From positions 1 to 64,000 of the forward strand of contig JAQBVJ010000019.1 of the NCBI GenBank assembly GCA_027623235.1: DNA of 64,000 nt, read 5' to 3'. Shown one piece after another: positions 52,787 through 63,100 of this stretch; position 1 is the stretch's first letter, and each line of letters begins with the position of its first letter. Made by a program: the position numbers and the translations under genes. The notes under the pieces were generated by a model. The model made no database searches and was not told the origin of the DNA. It saw nothing but the letters and a program-made list of their open reading frames with translations. The stretch is from Planctomycetota bacterium. GTDB lineage: Bacteria; Planctomycetota; Planctomycetia; Planctomycetales; Planctomycetaceae.

Positions 52787-52921
52787 TTTAACGTCGAGCC
52801 GAAGGCGAGAATCTCGTCATGGCGGCGCTTTCGATCGAAGGCCGATCGTGGCGGCGCGAACGCGAAATCCACTTGAAACTTTCGCTGCCGAAGTTCTCGC
52901 CTCCGGCTCGACGTTAAACAA
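52787..52921. repeat. Inverted repeat GTTTAACGTCGAGCC...
   Basis: GTTTAACGTCGAGCCGAAGG at 52787 and a right arm ending at 52921, whose reverse complement starts GTTTAACGTCGAGCCGGAGG, are about 28-base imperfect arms spanning 135 bp. It fills the spacer between the PPC-type and the DUF1549 genes. Confidence 0.85.
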
Positions 52922-52943
52922 CTTTTCAGAATCAAAAGAACCA

Positions 52944-55199
52944 ATGTTAAATTTAACCCGCCCACTATTTGTCCTGCTCCTGGCCGCGATGCTCATCGCG
53001 CCAGCGAGGGCGGACGAAGCACAATCGAAGACTGAAAACGGCTCCCCCAGCTTCCTGCGGGATGTCGTGCCGATTCTGACTCGCTACGGCTGCAACAGTG
53101 GCGGGTGCCACGGGAAGGCGACGGGGCAGAACGGGTTTCGGCTGTCGCTGCTGGGCTTTGAACCGGACCTCGATCACGTCGCGCTGCTTCGCGAAGGGCG
53201 AGGCCGGCGAGTGTTTCCTGGCTCGCCGAACGGCAGCCTGCTTCTGACGAAAGCCGCCGGGCAGGTTCCTCACGGCGGCGGCGCGCGAATCAAAACGGAC
53301 TCGGAAGATTACGCGGTGCTGCGGGACTGGATTGAGGACGGAGCATCCGGTCCGCGGCCGGGCGAGCCGACACTCGTTCGCGTTTCGGTGACTCCCGATC
53401 GGCAGATCGTTGAGCCGAATTCGACGCTGCAGCTCAAAGTGATTGCTCACTTTTCCGACGGGCACTCCCAGGACGTGACGGGACGATCGCTCTTTGAAAC
53501 GAATCTCCCCGAGGTGGCCGACGTCAGTGACTCGGGCGAGCTGACGACGAACTCGCGCGGCGGACTGTTCGCCGCGATGGTCCGGTTCGGCGGCACAGTG
53601 GGCGTCTTTCGTGGGACGGTCCCGTTTCGTGGCGCGGCGATTGAAGTTCGACCAGCCGAGGTGCCTCAAACTTCAGACGTTGCGGTCCAGGCAGCGACCT
53701 CGAAAGTCAATCAGCTTCTCGTTGAGCAATGGCAGCGGCTGGGTGTTGAGCCGTCCGCTTCGGCCGACGATTTTGAATTCATCCGCCGCGTCACAGTCGA
53801 TCTTTGTGGTTCACTGCCGACGGCCGAAGAAGTCACGCTTTACGCAAACGACAAGCGGTCGGGCAAGCGCGCTCAACTGATCGACCAGCTGCTGGAACGG
53901 CCAGAGTATGCCAGTTGGTTCGCTCTGAAGTGGGCGGCCATTCTGCAGAACCGCGGGCGAGGTTACTCGACGAGCCAGCAGCGCGAGGGGACCGCTCTTT
54001 TCACAACGTGGATTCGCGATTCGATCGCCGAAAACAAACCGTACGATCGCTTTGTGTCAGAAATCCTCACCGCGACCGGCAGCCAGGAACAGGTTCCACC
54101 AGCCATCTGGTACCGCTCGGTGAGGACGACGCAGGACTATGTCGAATCGATTGCTCAGTCGTTCCTTGGTGTGAGGATTCAGTGTGCTCAGTGCCACCGG
54201 CATCCGGCCGAGCGGTGGACTCAGGCAGATTATTACAGCCTCGCCGCGGTCTTCGCGCGAGTCGGTCGCAAAGGCGGTTATTCCGACGCAGAGGTGCCGA
54301 CGAGTGAGGTGCTGTACCTCAAGGAACATGGCGAGGTGACTCACCCGCGGACGGGCGATGTCATGAAGCCGCGACCACTCGGCGGGCCGGACTTCCAACT
54401 TTCGAAATACGACGACCCGCGGCGAGCCCTCGCAAAATGGATGACCGACAAGGACAACCCGTTCTTCGCGCGAACGATGGTCAACCGGATGTGGGGGCAC
54501 TTTCTGCAGCGAGGCATCATTCACCCCATCGACGATTCGCGCAGCACCAACCCGCCGAGCAATCCGGAGCTGCTGGACTTCCTGGCCCGCGACTTCGCCG
54601 ACAGCGGCTACGACGTGCGACACCTGATTCGAGTCATCGCCAATTCGCAGGCGTATGGCCTGTCGTCGGCTCCGAACGAATCGAACAAGGGCGACCTGCA
54701 AAGCTACTCACGTTTCTATCCGAGGCGGATGCCGGCGGAAGTTCTGCTCGACGGAATCAGCCAGGTCCTCGACGTCCCGACAACGTTTCCCGGAGGTCCG
54801 GGAACGTTTCCAGTCGGAACCCGGGCGATCGATCTTCCGGACGAAAACGTGACGAGCACGTTCCTTGATGTCTTCGGTCGACCGGCTCGAACGACGGCCT
54901 GCGAGTGCGAGCGCTCTGACGAGCCGACTCTGGCTCAAGCGCTGGAGCTTGTGAACTCAAGCGAGATCCAGCGGAAGTTGTCTCACGAAGACGGCTACGT
55001 GGCACGGCTCGTCCGGAATCAGAAATCGCATTCCGACAACCTGGCCGACATTTTTCTGCGGGTCTTCGCGCGGTTGCCGAGTTCCGCCGAGAAGGAAACG
55101 GCGGAGGAGTTCCTGAAGTCGGAAACCGATCGCGGCGAGGGGTATCGATCGCTGGTCTGGTCCCTGCTGGCGACAAACGAGTTCCTGTTCAATCACTGA
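52944..55199 (+). CDS. DUF1549/DUF1553 protein with CX4CH haem-type motif
   Basis: 751 residues from ATG 52944, opening a signal peptide (LFVLLLAAMLIAPARA); an upstream in-frame ATG at 52848 would start inside the inverted repeat and is rejected. The N-terminal planctomycete cytochrome segment has YGCNSGGCHGK, a CX4CH spacing instead of CXXCH. An Ig-like BIG_2 domain (VTPDRQIVEPNSTLQLKVIA) lies at about 160-255; DUF1549 (FIRRVTVDLCGSLPTAEEVT) at about 275-450 contains the second motif QCAQCHRHP; DUF1553 (FARTMVNRMWGHFLQRGIIH) is at about 525-735. Last gene of the DUF1501/PPC/DUF1549 cassette. Periplasmic; enzymatic role not established. Confidence 0.93.
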   Translation: MLNLTRPLFVLLLAAMLIAPARADEAQSKTENGSPSFLRDVVPILTRYGCNSGGCHGKATGQNGFRLSLLGFEPDLDHVALLREGRGRRVFPGSPNGSLLLTKAAGQVPHGGGARIKTDSEDYAVLRDWIEDGASGPRPGEPTLVRVSVTPDRQIVEPNSTLQLKVIAHFSDGHSQDVTGRSLFETNLPEVADVSDSGELTTNSRGGLFAAMVRFGGTVGVFRGTVPFRGAAIEVRPAEVPQTSDVAVQAATSKVNQLLVEQWQRLGVEPSASADDFEFIRRVTVDLCGSLPTAEEVTLYANDKRSGKRAQLIDQLLERPEYASWFALKWAAILQNRGRGYSTSQQREGTALFTTWIRDSIAENKPYDRFVSEILTATGSQEQVPPAIWYRSVRTTQDYVESIAQSFLGVRIQCAQCHRHPAERWTQADYYSLAAVFARVGRKGGYSDAEVPTSEVLYLKEHGEVTHPRTGDVMKPRPLGGPDFQLSKYDDPRRALAKWMTDKDNPFFARTMVNRMWGHFLQRGIIHPIDDSRSTNPPSNPELLDFLARDFADSGYDVRHLIRVIANSQAYGLSSAPNESNKGDLQSYSRFYPRRMPAEVLLDGISQVLDVPTTFPGGPGTFPVGTRAIDLPDENVTSTFLDVFGRPARTTACECERSDEPTLAQALELVNSSEIQRKLSHEDGYVARLVRNQKSHSDNLADIFLRVFARLPSSAEKETAEEFLKSETDRGEGYRSLVWSLLATNEFLFNH

Positions 55200-55273
55200 C
55201 GCAACACCGGGAGGGCGAGGATCTCGCCCTCTCGAATACCGACAGTCCCGTGAACCCGGTGTTTACGGCGCAT

Positions 55274-55310
55274 AAAAAAACCTGCCCGATGAGAACTCAT
55301 CGAGCAGGCT
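55274..55310. terminator. Bidirectional terminator between convergent genes
   Basis: CCTGCCCGATGAG, loop AACT, and CATCGAGCAGG form a strong stem with A7 on the left and CTTTT on the right, so it can end both the DUF1549 transcript (plus) and the Cys-rich protein transcript (minus). Confidence 0.88.
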
Positions 55311-55335
55311 TTTGAATTATCGCAAAACGGTCAGA

Positions 55336-55935
55336 TCAGTTGTCGTAGTCGACGACGATCCAGCCATTGCTTTTCACGCGAACTTCGACCCGGTACTTGC
55401 CGTAGTCGTACTTCTGGTACTTGCCATTTTTGCTGCAAGTGACCTTTTCCGCTTTGTGCTCACAGCCACAAGTGTGGCACTTGTCGCAACACTTCGGAGC
55501 ACAACATCTCGGGGCAGGTGCCGCACAGTTTGGCGCAGGAGCAGCACAGCTCGGTGCGACAGGCTTGCAGCACGGTGCCGCGTGGTGATGACACTCAACC
55601 CGCTTCGGCACACAAATCTTGACGTAGACGCATCTCGGTGTCTGGCAGCAGGCACAAGGGTCCGGCTTCCAGCAGGGATCAAGAACTTTGATGATCTTGA
55701 TTTCGGCACAGCACGCAACGTGGTCCAGGTCTTCGTACTTCACACAATCGTAAAGTGTGATCGCTTCGGAAGCGGCAACCGGCGTCGCAGCTTCAAGGCC
55801 CTCAGGCTTCGGAGCATGATCGAAGGTGCCGAACACGGCCGGAGCCGGGAACAGCGGAGAACGGTACTCAGCAGCCGACGCACTGGTGACAGCGGCGACA
55901 GCAACAACACAGAACGCAACAGCAAACTTTCTCAT
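55336..55935 (-). CDS. Cys-rich secreted protein
   Basis: 199 residues with a clear signal peptide (AFCVVAVAAVTSASA, cleavage near 21). The mature protein has about 22 Cys residues in pairs and clusters: ACCAEIK, DPCWKPDPCACCQTPRC, CHHHAAPCCKP, CAAPAPNCAAPAPRCCAPKC and CDKCHTCGCEH. The HHH and CXXCXC patterns suggest metal binding as well as disulphides. The C-terminal 40 residues (YQKYDYGKYRVEVRVKSNGW) are conserved-looking beta structure without Cys. No named family is recognised; similar Cys-rich exported proteins are linked to the planctomycete proteinaceous cell envelope in the literature, but I infer this only. Good terminator downstream. Confidence 0.85.
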   Translation of the reverse strand: MRKFAVAFCVVAVAAVTSASAAEYRSPLFPAPAVFGTFDHAPKPEGLEAATPVAASEAITLYDCVKYEDLDHVACCAEIKIIKVLDPCWKPDPCACCQTPRCVYVKICVPKRVECHHHAAPCCKPVAPSCAAPAPNCAAPAPRCCAPKCCDKCHTCGCEHKAEKVTCSKNGKYQKYDYGKYRVEVRVKSNGWIVVDYDN

Positions 55936-56497
55936 GGAACTCTCCTTCAGGCATCACCCGAAACATCGGGCATTAGGCATGGTGACTCATCAACAGACGT
56001 AAGCTGCCGGTCCTCCGGCCGCTCATCCTTCTTCAACATACACGAGGATCAGGACGAACCGATCCAGATCCAAGTGAAATGTTGCAGATTCAGGGATGAC
56101 TGTGATGACTGTGATGACTGTGACGGGTAGGAATAGTGGGTCGTGCATCATACAGCAAGGAATCTGGGTGCCCTTTCTTGTAACAATTACAGGGAATTTG
56201 CGGGGTTGAGATTAAGAGGGAGTTTTTGAGATTTCACGTCGGGGCGGAGGCGTGTTTGTGTATCGGATCTCTCGGAAGGCTGAGTAGTTTGGGGTGTGTC
56301 GGGTAGCCGGGAAGCAGAAGGTGGATCGTGCAAAGCCGCGCGCTGACTCGCGGCTGGACGCAACTGGCGGCCAGTACCGGCAGGCACCGTGGCGGGACTA
56401 CGCTTGCTGCTTCGCGACAGAAACTTCCAGGAATCGGCGACACATTTCGTCGTGAGGCGCAAACCCTCTCCGACTGCTGAATTGACGAGCAATCTCT
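55936..56497. other. 562-bp region with a short 9-bp tandem repeat
   Basis: GATGACTGT occurs three times in tandem at about 56096-56122. The rest, divergent spacer between the Cys-rich and sigma-factor genes, has no clear gene. GGGAATTTGCGGGGTTGAG near 56190-56208 and the neighbouring A+T-richer stretch could be promoter sequence for either gene, without clear boxes. Confidence 0.45.
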
Positions 56498-56578
56498 GTG
56501 AGAAACGACCCCGCGGAATCAGACCGCGTCGCGGACTCCCGCCGCGATGCCTGAACCACTCTGTATGACCAGTACAGC

Positions 56579-57109
56579 GTGCGTGTGTGGCGGTACGTCG
56601 CGCGGATCAACGGAGCGGACGCGGACGCCGTTGCGGATGCGGTCCAGGAAACTTTCCTCGCCGCGGTGCGGAACTTCGACCAGTTTGATCCACAGCGAGG
56701 CTCGCCGTGGGCCTGGCTGACGGGGATCGCTCATCGGCAGGCGGCTCTGCACTGGCGGCGAGTCGGGCGGGACCGTTGCGAACAGGCGGGGCCGTCTGTT
56801 GAGGAAGCGTTCACGGAGGACACCACAACATCTCCGCTTGAGCTGGCCGAGACCGTCAACATCGTGCGGCGAGTCCTCGCGGAGCTCCCTCCCGATTCGG
56901 CGGCCCTCCTCGCCGGAAAATACTGTGACGGCTGTTCGATCGCGGAACTGGTCGAGCAGTTTGGCGGGACGACGGAGGGAGTCCGGTCAAAGCTCGCCCG
57001 AGCCCGACGCGACTTTCAGCATCGATACAGGAATGCGAGCGGCGACGTGACATCTCGAGAGCCGCTCAACGAACTAAACCCGAAGCAAACAGATACAACC
57101 GCCCCGTAG
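56579..57109 (+). CDS. ECF sigma factor with in-frame TGA just upstream of usable starts
   Basis: 176 residues if read from GTG 56579. Region 2 (VWRYVARINGADADAVADAV, QETFLAAVRNFDQFDPQRGS, WLTGIAHRQAALHWRR) and region 4 (LPPDSAALLAGKYCDGCSIA, then TTEGVRSKLARARRDFQ) are intact. The N-terminus is short: the frame before 56579 reads LYDQYS, matching the usual head of this ECF family, and continues in the same frame to a GTG at 56498, but a TGA at 56552-56554 interrupts it where Trp is normally found. Starting codons after the TGA are CTG 56561 and GTG 56579. A hairpin overlaps its stop codon. Its operon partner is the giant VIT/VWA protein 43 bp downstream. Confidence 0.75.
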   Translation: MRVWRYVARINGADADAVADAVQETFLAAVRNFDQFDPQRGSPWAWLTGIAHRQAALHWRRVGRDRCEQAGPSVEEAFTEDTTTSPLELAETVNIVRRVLAELPPDSAALLAGKYCDGCSIAELVEQFGGTTEGVRSKLARARRDFQHRYRNASGDVTSREPLNELNPKQTDTTAP

Positions 57110-57133
57110 GACGGACGCCTTCGTCCTACGGGG
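57102..57133. promoter_or_regulatory. Hairpin over sigma-factor stop codon and spacer
   Basis: CCCCGTAGGACG (57102-57113), loop GACGCCTT and CGTCCTACGGGG (57122-57133) form a perfect 12-bp stem. The stem contains the sigma gene's stop codon TAG and ends 19 bases before the ATG of the VIT/VWA gene. It may partly end transcription, protect mRNA or set translation of the second gene; the exact role is not shown. Confidence 0.7.
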
Positions 57134-57152
57134 TAACTCACAGGTAAGAATC

Positions 57153-60100
57153 ATGGCTGACCCAATTCAGTCCGAATTCGAAGACGAGCCCTTGCGGCAG
57201 CAACTGGAATCGCTCGACGGCGATGCTGCGCCCGTCGATGCCGAGCTGCTTGCCAGGCTGCGCGAAGCAACGCTGCGCGAGCTCGAAACAACGGGAATGA
57301 ACGAAGTCGCAGAAGAGACGCGGACAGAAACTCAATTCGCCGCCAAAGTCGGGTCACCGCGCGTGACACTTCGGCGGGGCGATTCGCAAATGAGGGGACG
57401 AGGGATGTTGACTCTGGCAACGCGAGCGGTGGTTTCGGTGACGGCCCTGGTGGTCGGCGGTTTCGTCTGGTTCTTCGCGGGGCTCAACGCCGAGGCGGAC
57501 TCAACACTTGGAAAAGTCCTCGACGAAACCCGCAAGGCGAAGACGCTGCAACTGAAAGTCGTTCGCGACGGTGACCTGGCCGACGTGTGGATGCACGAAG
57601 ACGGCCGGCTTCGCTATGAGGCTTCGCCGACGAGCTACCAGATTGCGGACGGGACTTCACTGTGGGAGATCGATGAGGAAGCCAACGTCGCGCGGCGAAG
57701 CGACGATACGCTGCTCGCTTCGGCCGCGTCGGATGGGGATCTGCTCGCGCTGCTGGGTGTCGGTGAAGAAGGCTCATCGATCCTGCGCAAAGCGAAACCG
57801 ATCGGCACTGTGAAACACGACGGCACGCAGTGTCAGCTGTACCGGGTCACGACGACTGTCGCCGGCCGGGATCTCATGTTTGAGGCCTTCGTCGATCAGC
57901 GAACCGGTGAGCTGCGCAGCATCGCTGCCTGGCCGGCTGGTTTGACGAAACGCGAGGGACCGCCAGTCGCCGAAGTCCGGCTCGTTGCACAAAATGTCGA
58001 GGTGAAAAAGGGGCAGTTCGAATGGAAGAAGTCGCTGAGCGAAGACGGCCGGATCGGCAAGATCGCTGACCGGCAAGGCATCGTGCTGCTGCGACCGAAG
58101 CTGAATCGCCGCTGGACTCCCATCTGCAATCAGATGCGGCTCAAACCGGGCGATCAGATTCGAACCGACGTCCGCGGCGCGAACGCGGTCGCCGCGCGGC
58201 TGACATCCGGCGCGACGATTACGGTCGGTCCGGGAACGCTCGTTGAGCTCACTTCGCCGACGGTTCTGCGGCTGCACTACGGTGAGGCTCAGATCGTGGG
58301 CGGAAAAACGGGCGACGTTCAAATCCAGGGGCCGATGCAGGAATCAGTGCAGCCGGACAAAGACGACGCCACTCTGTATCAGGTCGGTCGAGATCGCAAG
58401 CTGCAGATCATTAAGAAAAATCCGGTCTGGCTGCTCGGTTTTGAAGGAGCATCGACGAACGAATCGATCGGCTCGCTCATCACCAAAGTCGACGGCCGCG
58501 ACGTGCCGCTGACGATTGGGTATCACAAAGTCCACGTGGAAATCCGGGACCAGATCGCTCGCACGACGATCGAAGAGTCCTTTGTGAATCGGACGAAATC
58601 GCGTCTGGAGGGCATTTTTCATTTTCCGCTGCCGCAGGACGCGTCGATCAGCGGATTTGGAATGTGGATCGGTGGCGAGCTCGTCGAGGCGGACGTCGTC
58701 GAGAAGCAACGTGCCCGGGAGATTTACGAAACGATTCTGCGCGAACGGCGCGATCCGGGGCTGCTTGAGTGGGCAGGCGGCAACATTTTCAAGGCCCGTG
58801 TGTTCCCGATTGAGGCACACTCGGAAAAACGAATTAAGATCGTCTACACACAGGTGCTGCCACTGAGGGCCAACCAGTATCGGTACTCGTACGCGTTGCG
58901 AAGCGAGATGCTGCTGAAGACGCCGCTGCGGGAATTGTCGATCGACGTGCTCGTCAATTCGGCGCTGCCGCTGAAGAAGATTCACTCGCCAACGCATCCT
59001 GTTCGGGTCGAGCAGACCGAGCGGTCGGCCAGCATCCAGTTTTCGGCGCAGGAATACTCGCCGACGAGCGACTTCGAGCTCGTATGCGACATCGACGGCC
59101 GAACGTCCGATGTCGTGACGATTCCGCATCGGCGAGGTGACGACGGCTACTTCATGCTGCAGCTCATGCCGCCGGCGGCGGAGGGCAACTGGCAGCGGGA
59201 AGTGCTTCCCGACGGCGAGCCGCTCGAAGTTCTGCTTGTGTGTGACACGTCGGGCTCGATGGACAAGGCCAATCGAAAAACGCAGGCCGAGTTCGTTGCG
59301 TCCGTGCTTTCGTCGCTCGGCCCGGACGACCGCTTCAACATGGCGGTCTGCGATGCGGAAACGAAATGGCTTTTCAAGAAGTCGGTTTCGCCTGACGACG
59401 CGAAAGTCGATCAGGCGCGGACCTGGCTGGGCGATCGCGTGTCGCTCGGCTGGACGGATCTGGATGCGACGTTTGAGTCGATTCAGAAACACGTCGGCAA
59501 GAAGACTCATGTCGTCTACGTGGGAGACGGCGTCGTCTCGGCTCGCGACGTGAACGCGCAGGAATTCGCGGCGCGAGTGCGACGGCTTTACGGACAGAAG
59601 TCGAAGGGCACTTTTCACGCAGTCTCGACGGGCAGCAGCTTTGAGTCGGTCGTGCTGAAGGCGATTGCGTCTCTCGGTCGAGGTTCGGTTCGTTCGATCG
59701 GCAGCGGCCAGACGCCGATGTCGATCGCGCTGGAACTGCTCAACGAAATTGCCCAGCCAGGTTTGCGGGACCTCAATGTGGAATTCCAAGGAATTCAGGT
59801 GGCCGCGGTTTACCCGGAGGAGCTGCCGAATCTCGCCGCGGGAACTCAACAGATTCTGGTCGGTCGTTATCTGCCGACGGGTGAGGATCAGTCGGGCGAG
59901 ATCGTGGTGACGGGAACGCGCGGCGGAGAAAAGGTGCGGTATTCCGCGAGGATCCCTCTTAAAGATGCCGAGAAGGGCAACTCGTTTATTCCGCGACTGT
60001 GGGCGAGAGCTCACCTGGATCAGCTGCTTCAGCAGGGCAGCAGCCAGTTCATCAAGGACGAGATCATCGGGTTGTCGGAGGAGTTTCACATTATCACGCC

Positions 60101-63100
60101 GTACACGTCGCTGCTGGTGCTGGAGACGGACGAGGACCGCGAGCGGTTTGGCGTGACGCGTCGATTCGAAATGCGCGACGGGGAGCGGTTCTTCGCCGAC
60201 GGCCGCGACTCGGCCAATTACGAACTGCTGCAGAAGGTCATCCGCGAGGCCGGCAACTGGCGGCTTGGGCTGCGGCACCAGGTGCTGACGCAGCTTGCCC
60301 GGCTTGGACGTGACGCGCAAACCGTCCAGGAGCTGAAGCAACTGGCTGATCGGGTGGGTTCCAGGACCAGAGCTTTGTCCGGGCCGAGTTCAAGTTCATC
60401 CCGCTACGGCTGGTTGGATGCCGACGGAGCGATCGATGTGGTCAACGGAACGGCCGGCTTCTCAATGGACGGCAGCGACATCGGCGGAGAGGGCTGGGGT
60501 TTCGGTTTCATAGGCGGTGGTTTCGGTGGTGGTGGTAGTTTCGGTGGTGGTGGCGGACCAGTGGGTGGTCTTGGCGGCGGCTCATTTAACAGCCCGAGGA
60601 GCTCTTCCATGCTGCCGGGCTTGAGTGATTCTCTTGAGGAGTCACTTGGTGAGCTGATGGCCGAGCCCGCACCGGGCTGGGGTGGCGAAGTCGACGCGAA
60701 AGAAGACTCGCCGGGCGATTTGTCGACAATGGACTTCGAAGGGGACGAGTGGGATCCTGCGGGCGAAGATTTCGGGTCTTTGATCGATAGAGAACAAAGC
60801 CCTGATCACCCGGCCTTCGGAGGCGAGCGTGGTGGGCGAGCGTCTGACAGCAGAAAAAAGGCGGAGGCTAACAAGCCGTTCGCGGGACTCGGCGCTTTCG
60901 GTCCTTCCGCCAGCCCCAGTCGCGCGCTGTCGAATTTGCGGGCGAACCAGCCCGTCTCGTTCAGCGGATACTATGACAACAACACACCGAATTACGTCGC
61001 GTGGCTGAACACGCTGTTTCCGAGCCTGCCTGCGTCACCGCCGAAAAAGGTGGCTGAGCCCGAAAAGAAAAAATTTGAATGGCCAGAGGATGCGATCGCT
61101 CTGTCGCGAAGTCTGCTGCGGAATGAGTGGCTCAGAAACTTCAAAGGCGGTCTTGAAATTCGCCTGTCGGGCGACACGCACGATCCCCTCTGGAAGCGAC
61201 AGACCGGCCACAGCGAGAGCATCGAGCTGTACTCAAAGGACGCGTGGCTCACCTGGTCACACTCGCCCGGACACGGCAGGACAATCCACTGGTACGACCA
61301 GAAGGAACGCGGAGCGATTTCCGAAACGTTTAGCCTGGGTCGCGTGAGGAAGTCCGAACCGGAAGATCGACGAACGTCGATCGGCTCGGGGTACTACACG
61401 TTCGGCGCAGGTTTCCACGAAGCCTACGCGGAGCACAAAGTCGAGATCGTTCGCGAGGGAGGAATCACCCGGCTTCTGATGACGTATCAAGACGCGCCGA
61501 CACTTCAGCAGCGTGTTTCGATCGACGCGGAGAAACACGTCGTCGTGAAAGTCGAGATGCTCTCGGAAGGCAAGGTCACTTCGGCTTCGACTTACAGTGA
61601 CCTCGTCGAGATTCAAGGAGCCTGGTGGCCGCGCAAGGTGGAGTCGATCGACGCCGAAGGCCGCGTGACTTCGACTTCAACGGCGACGTTCACCGAGCTC
61701 AATGCCGACGCTTTCGCAAAACGGCATGGCGAAGAACTGGCTCTGCGTGAACAGATTCAGTTTCTCCATCATCCCGTACCGACGATCGAAGATGCCGAGA
61801 CTGCGGAAGCAGACGGCTCGGCCGACTTCGAGGACCGCATGGTGCTGATCGTGCGGTCGTCGCAGATTCAGAAGTGGGACGAGGTCCTCAAGCAGCTCGC
61901 GGAGCTGGAAAAACTCGTCGGCGACAAGGCCGGAAAACGCTGGATTCGAATGGAGATCCTCCGGTCGGCCCGGCGAAACGCGGAGGTGCTCGACCTGATC
62001 CTCGCCGAAGCCGCCAGACTCGCGGAAGCTCAGCCGGCAGACCAGGAACGGGCTCAACACCTGCTCAATGCGATGTCATCGATCGGCGACCAGAACGAGT
62101 CGTTCAAACTGCAGAGCCAGTTGAAGCCGGTTTACGACCGGCAACCGGATTACTCGACCGCAAGCTGGACGTGGCAGGCACATCGAATCAGCAGCCTGCG
62201 GAACCTCTCGCGGACCGAAGAAGTGCTCGCCCTGGAGAAGACTCAGGCCGAACAAAGTCCCTGGATGATCGCCACGCAGACTCAGTACGCCCGCGAGCTG
62301 GCCGAATCCGGAAACCACAAAGCGGCGTATGCCTGGCTCAAGAAAACTCTCGCCCGCAGCGAGTACACGCAGCCGGAACGTGACTCCGCCTGGCGGACGT
62401 GGGCCGACATGCTTCAGGAGGAAGGTGAGGGTGCGGCTCAGATTGAAATCGTCAAGCAGTGGCTGGAGGACAAGCCCGAGAATGAGCAGCCATACTCGCG
62501 ATACCTCGTTTCTCTCTCGTTCGACAATCGGATGGACGAGGTTCGCGAGGTCGCGCTGCAGTGGATGGCGGAGGGACGTGTTGAGGGCCAACTCTCAGTC
62601 GCCGACCGTTCGAAAACCGGAGCGGCGATCAACTACGCGATGGGGACCGGCTGGAACATTTACTACAACGTCGTGCTTCCGGAATGGTCCGAGCCGCTGC
62701 AGACGACGGCTTTGTCCTTCATGAAGCATGAGCACCACTTCGACTTCTGCAGCCGCATCATGGACAGCTACCAGTTTTCCAACACGGACGCGGCGGATGT
62801 CGTCCGCGTGCGGATGTTTGAGGAGCTGCAGAAAAACGCCGCAACGATGAATCGGGACCAGGTCTACGCGTACACCCGCTGGGTCCGCGGCGGCAAGCCG
62901 GACGAAACGGTCGACGACTGGAAGCCGATCGTCGAGGTCCTTCGGAAACGCTGGGACAGCCTCAAGCACACCGGCGAGAACGATGACGAGAAGTACTCGA
63001 TCGGTCACACGTTGAGCACGATCTACGAGAGTCTCTTCCGCGATTCCCAGTACTTCCCGTTTCTGCGGGAGCGGGTCGCACAGTCCAACGAGGTGCGGCG

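Noticed and set aside
56552-56554. Selenocysteine reading of the in-frame TGA in the sigma gene
   Set aside because: The residue expected there is Trp, not Cys, and no SECIS-like hairpin just after the TGA was recognised.
58344-60341. Open minus-strand frame of 665 codons opposite the VIT/VWA gene
   Set aside because: The plus-strand frame contains clear FecR-like, VIT and VWA motifs; the antisense frame has no recognisable domain and is Arg/His-rich as expected for a shadow of GC-rich coding DNA.
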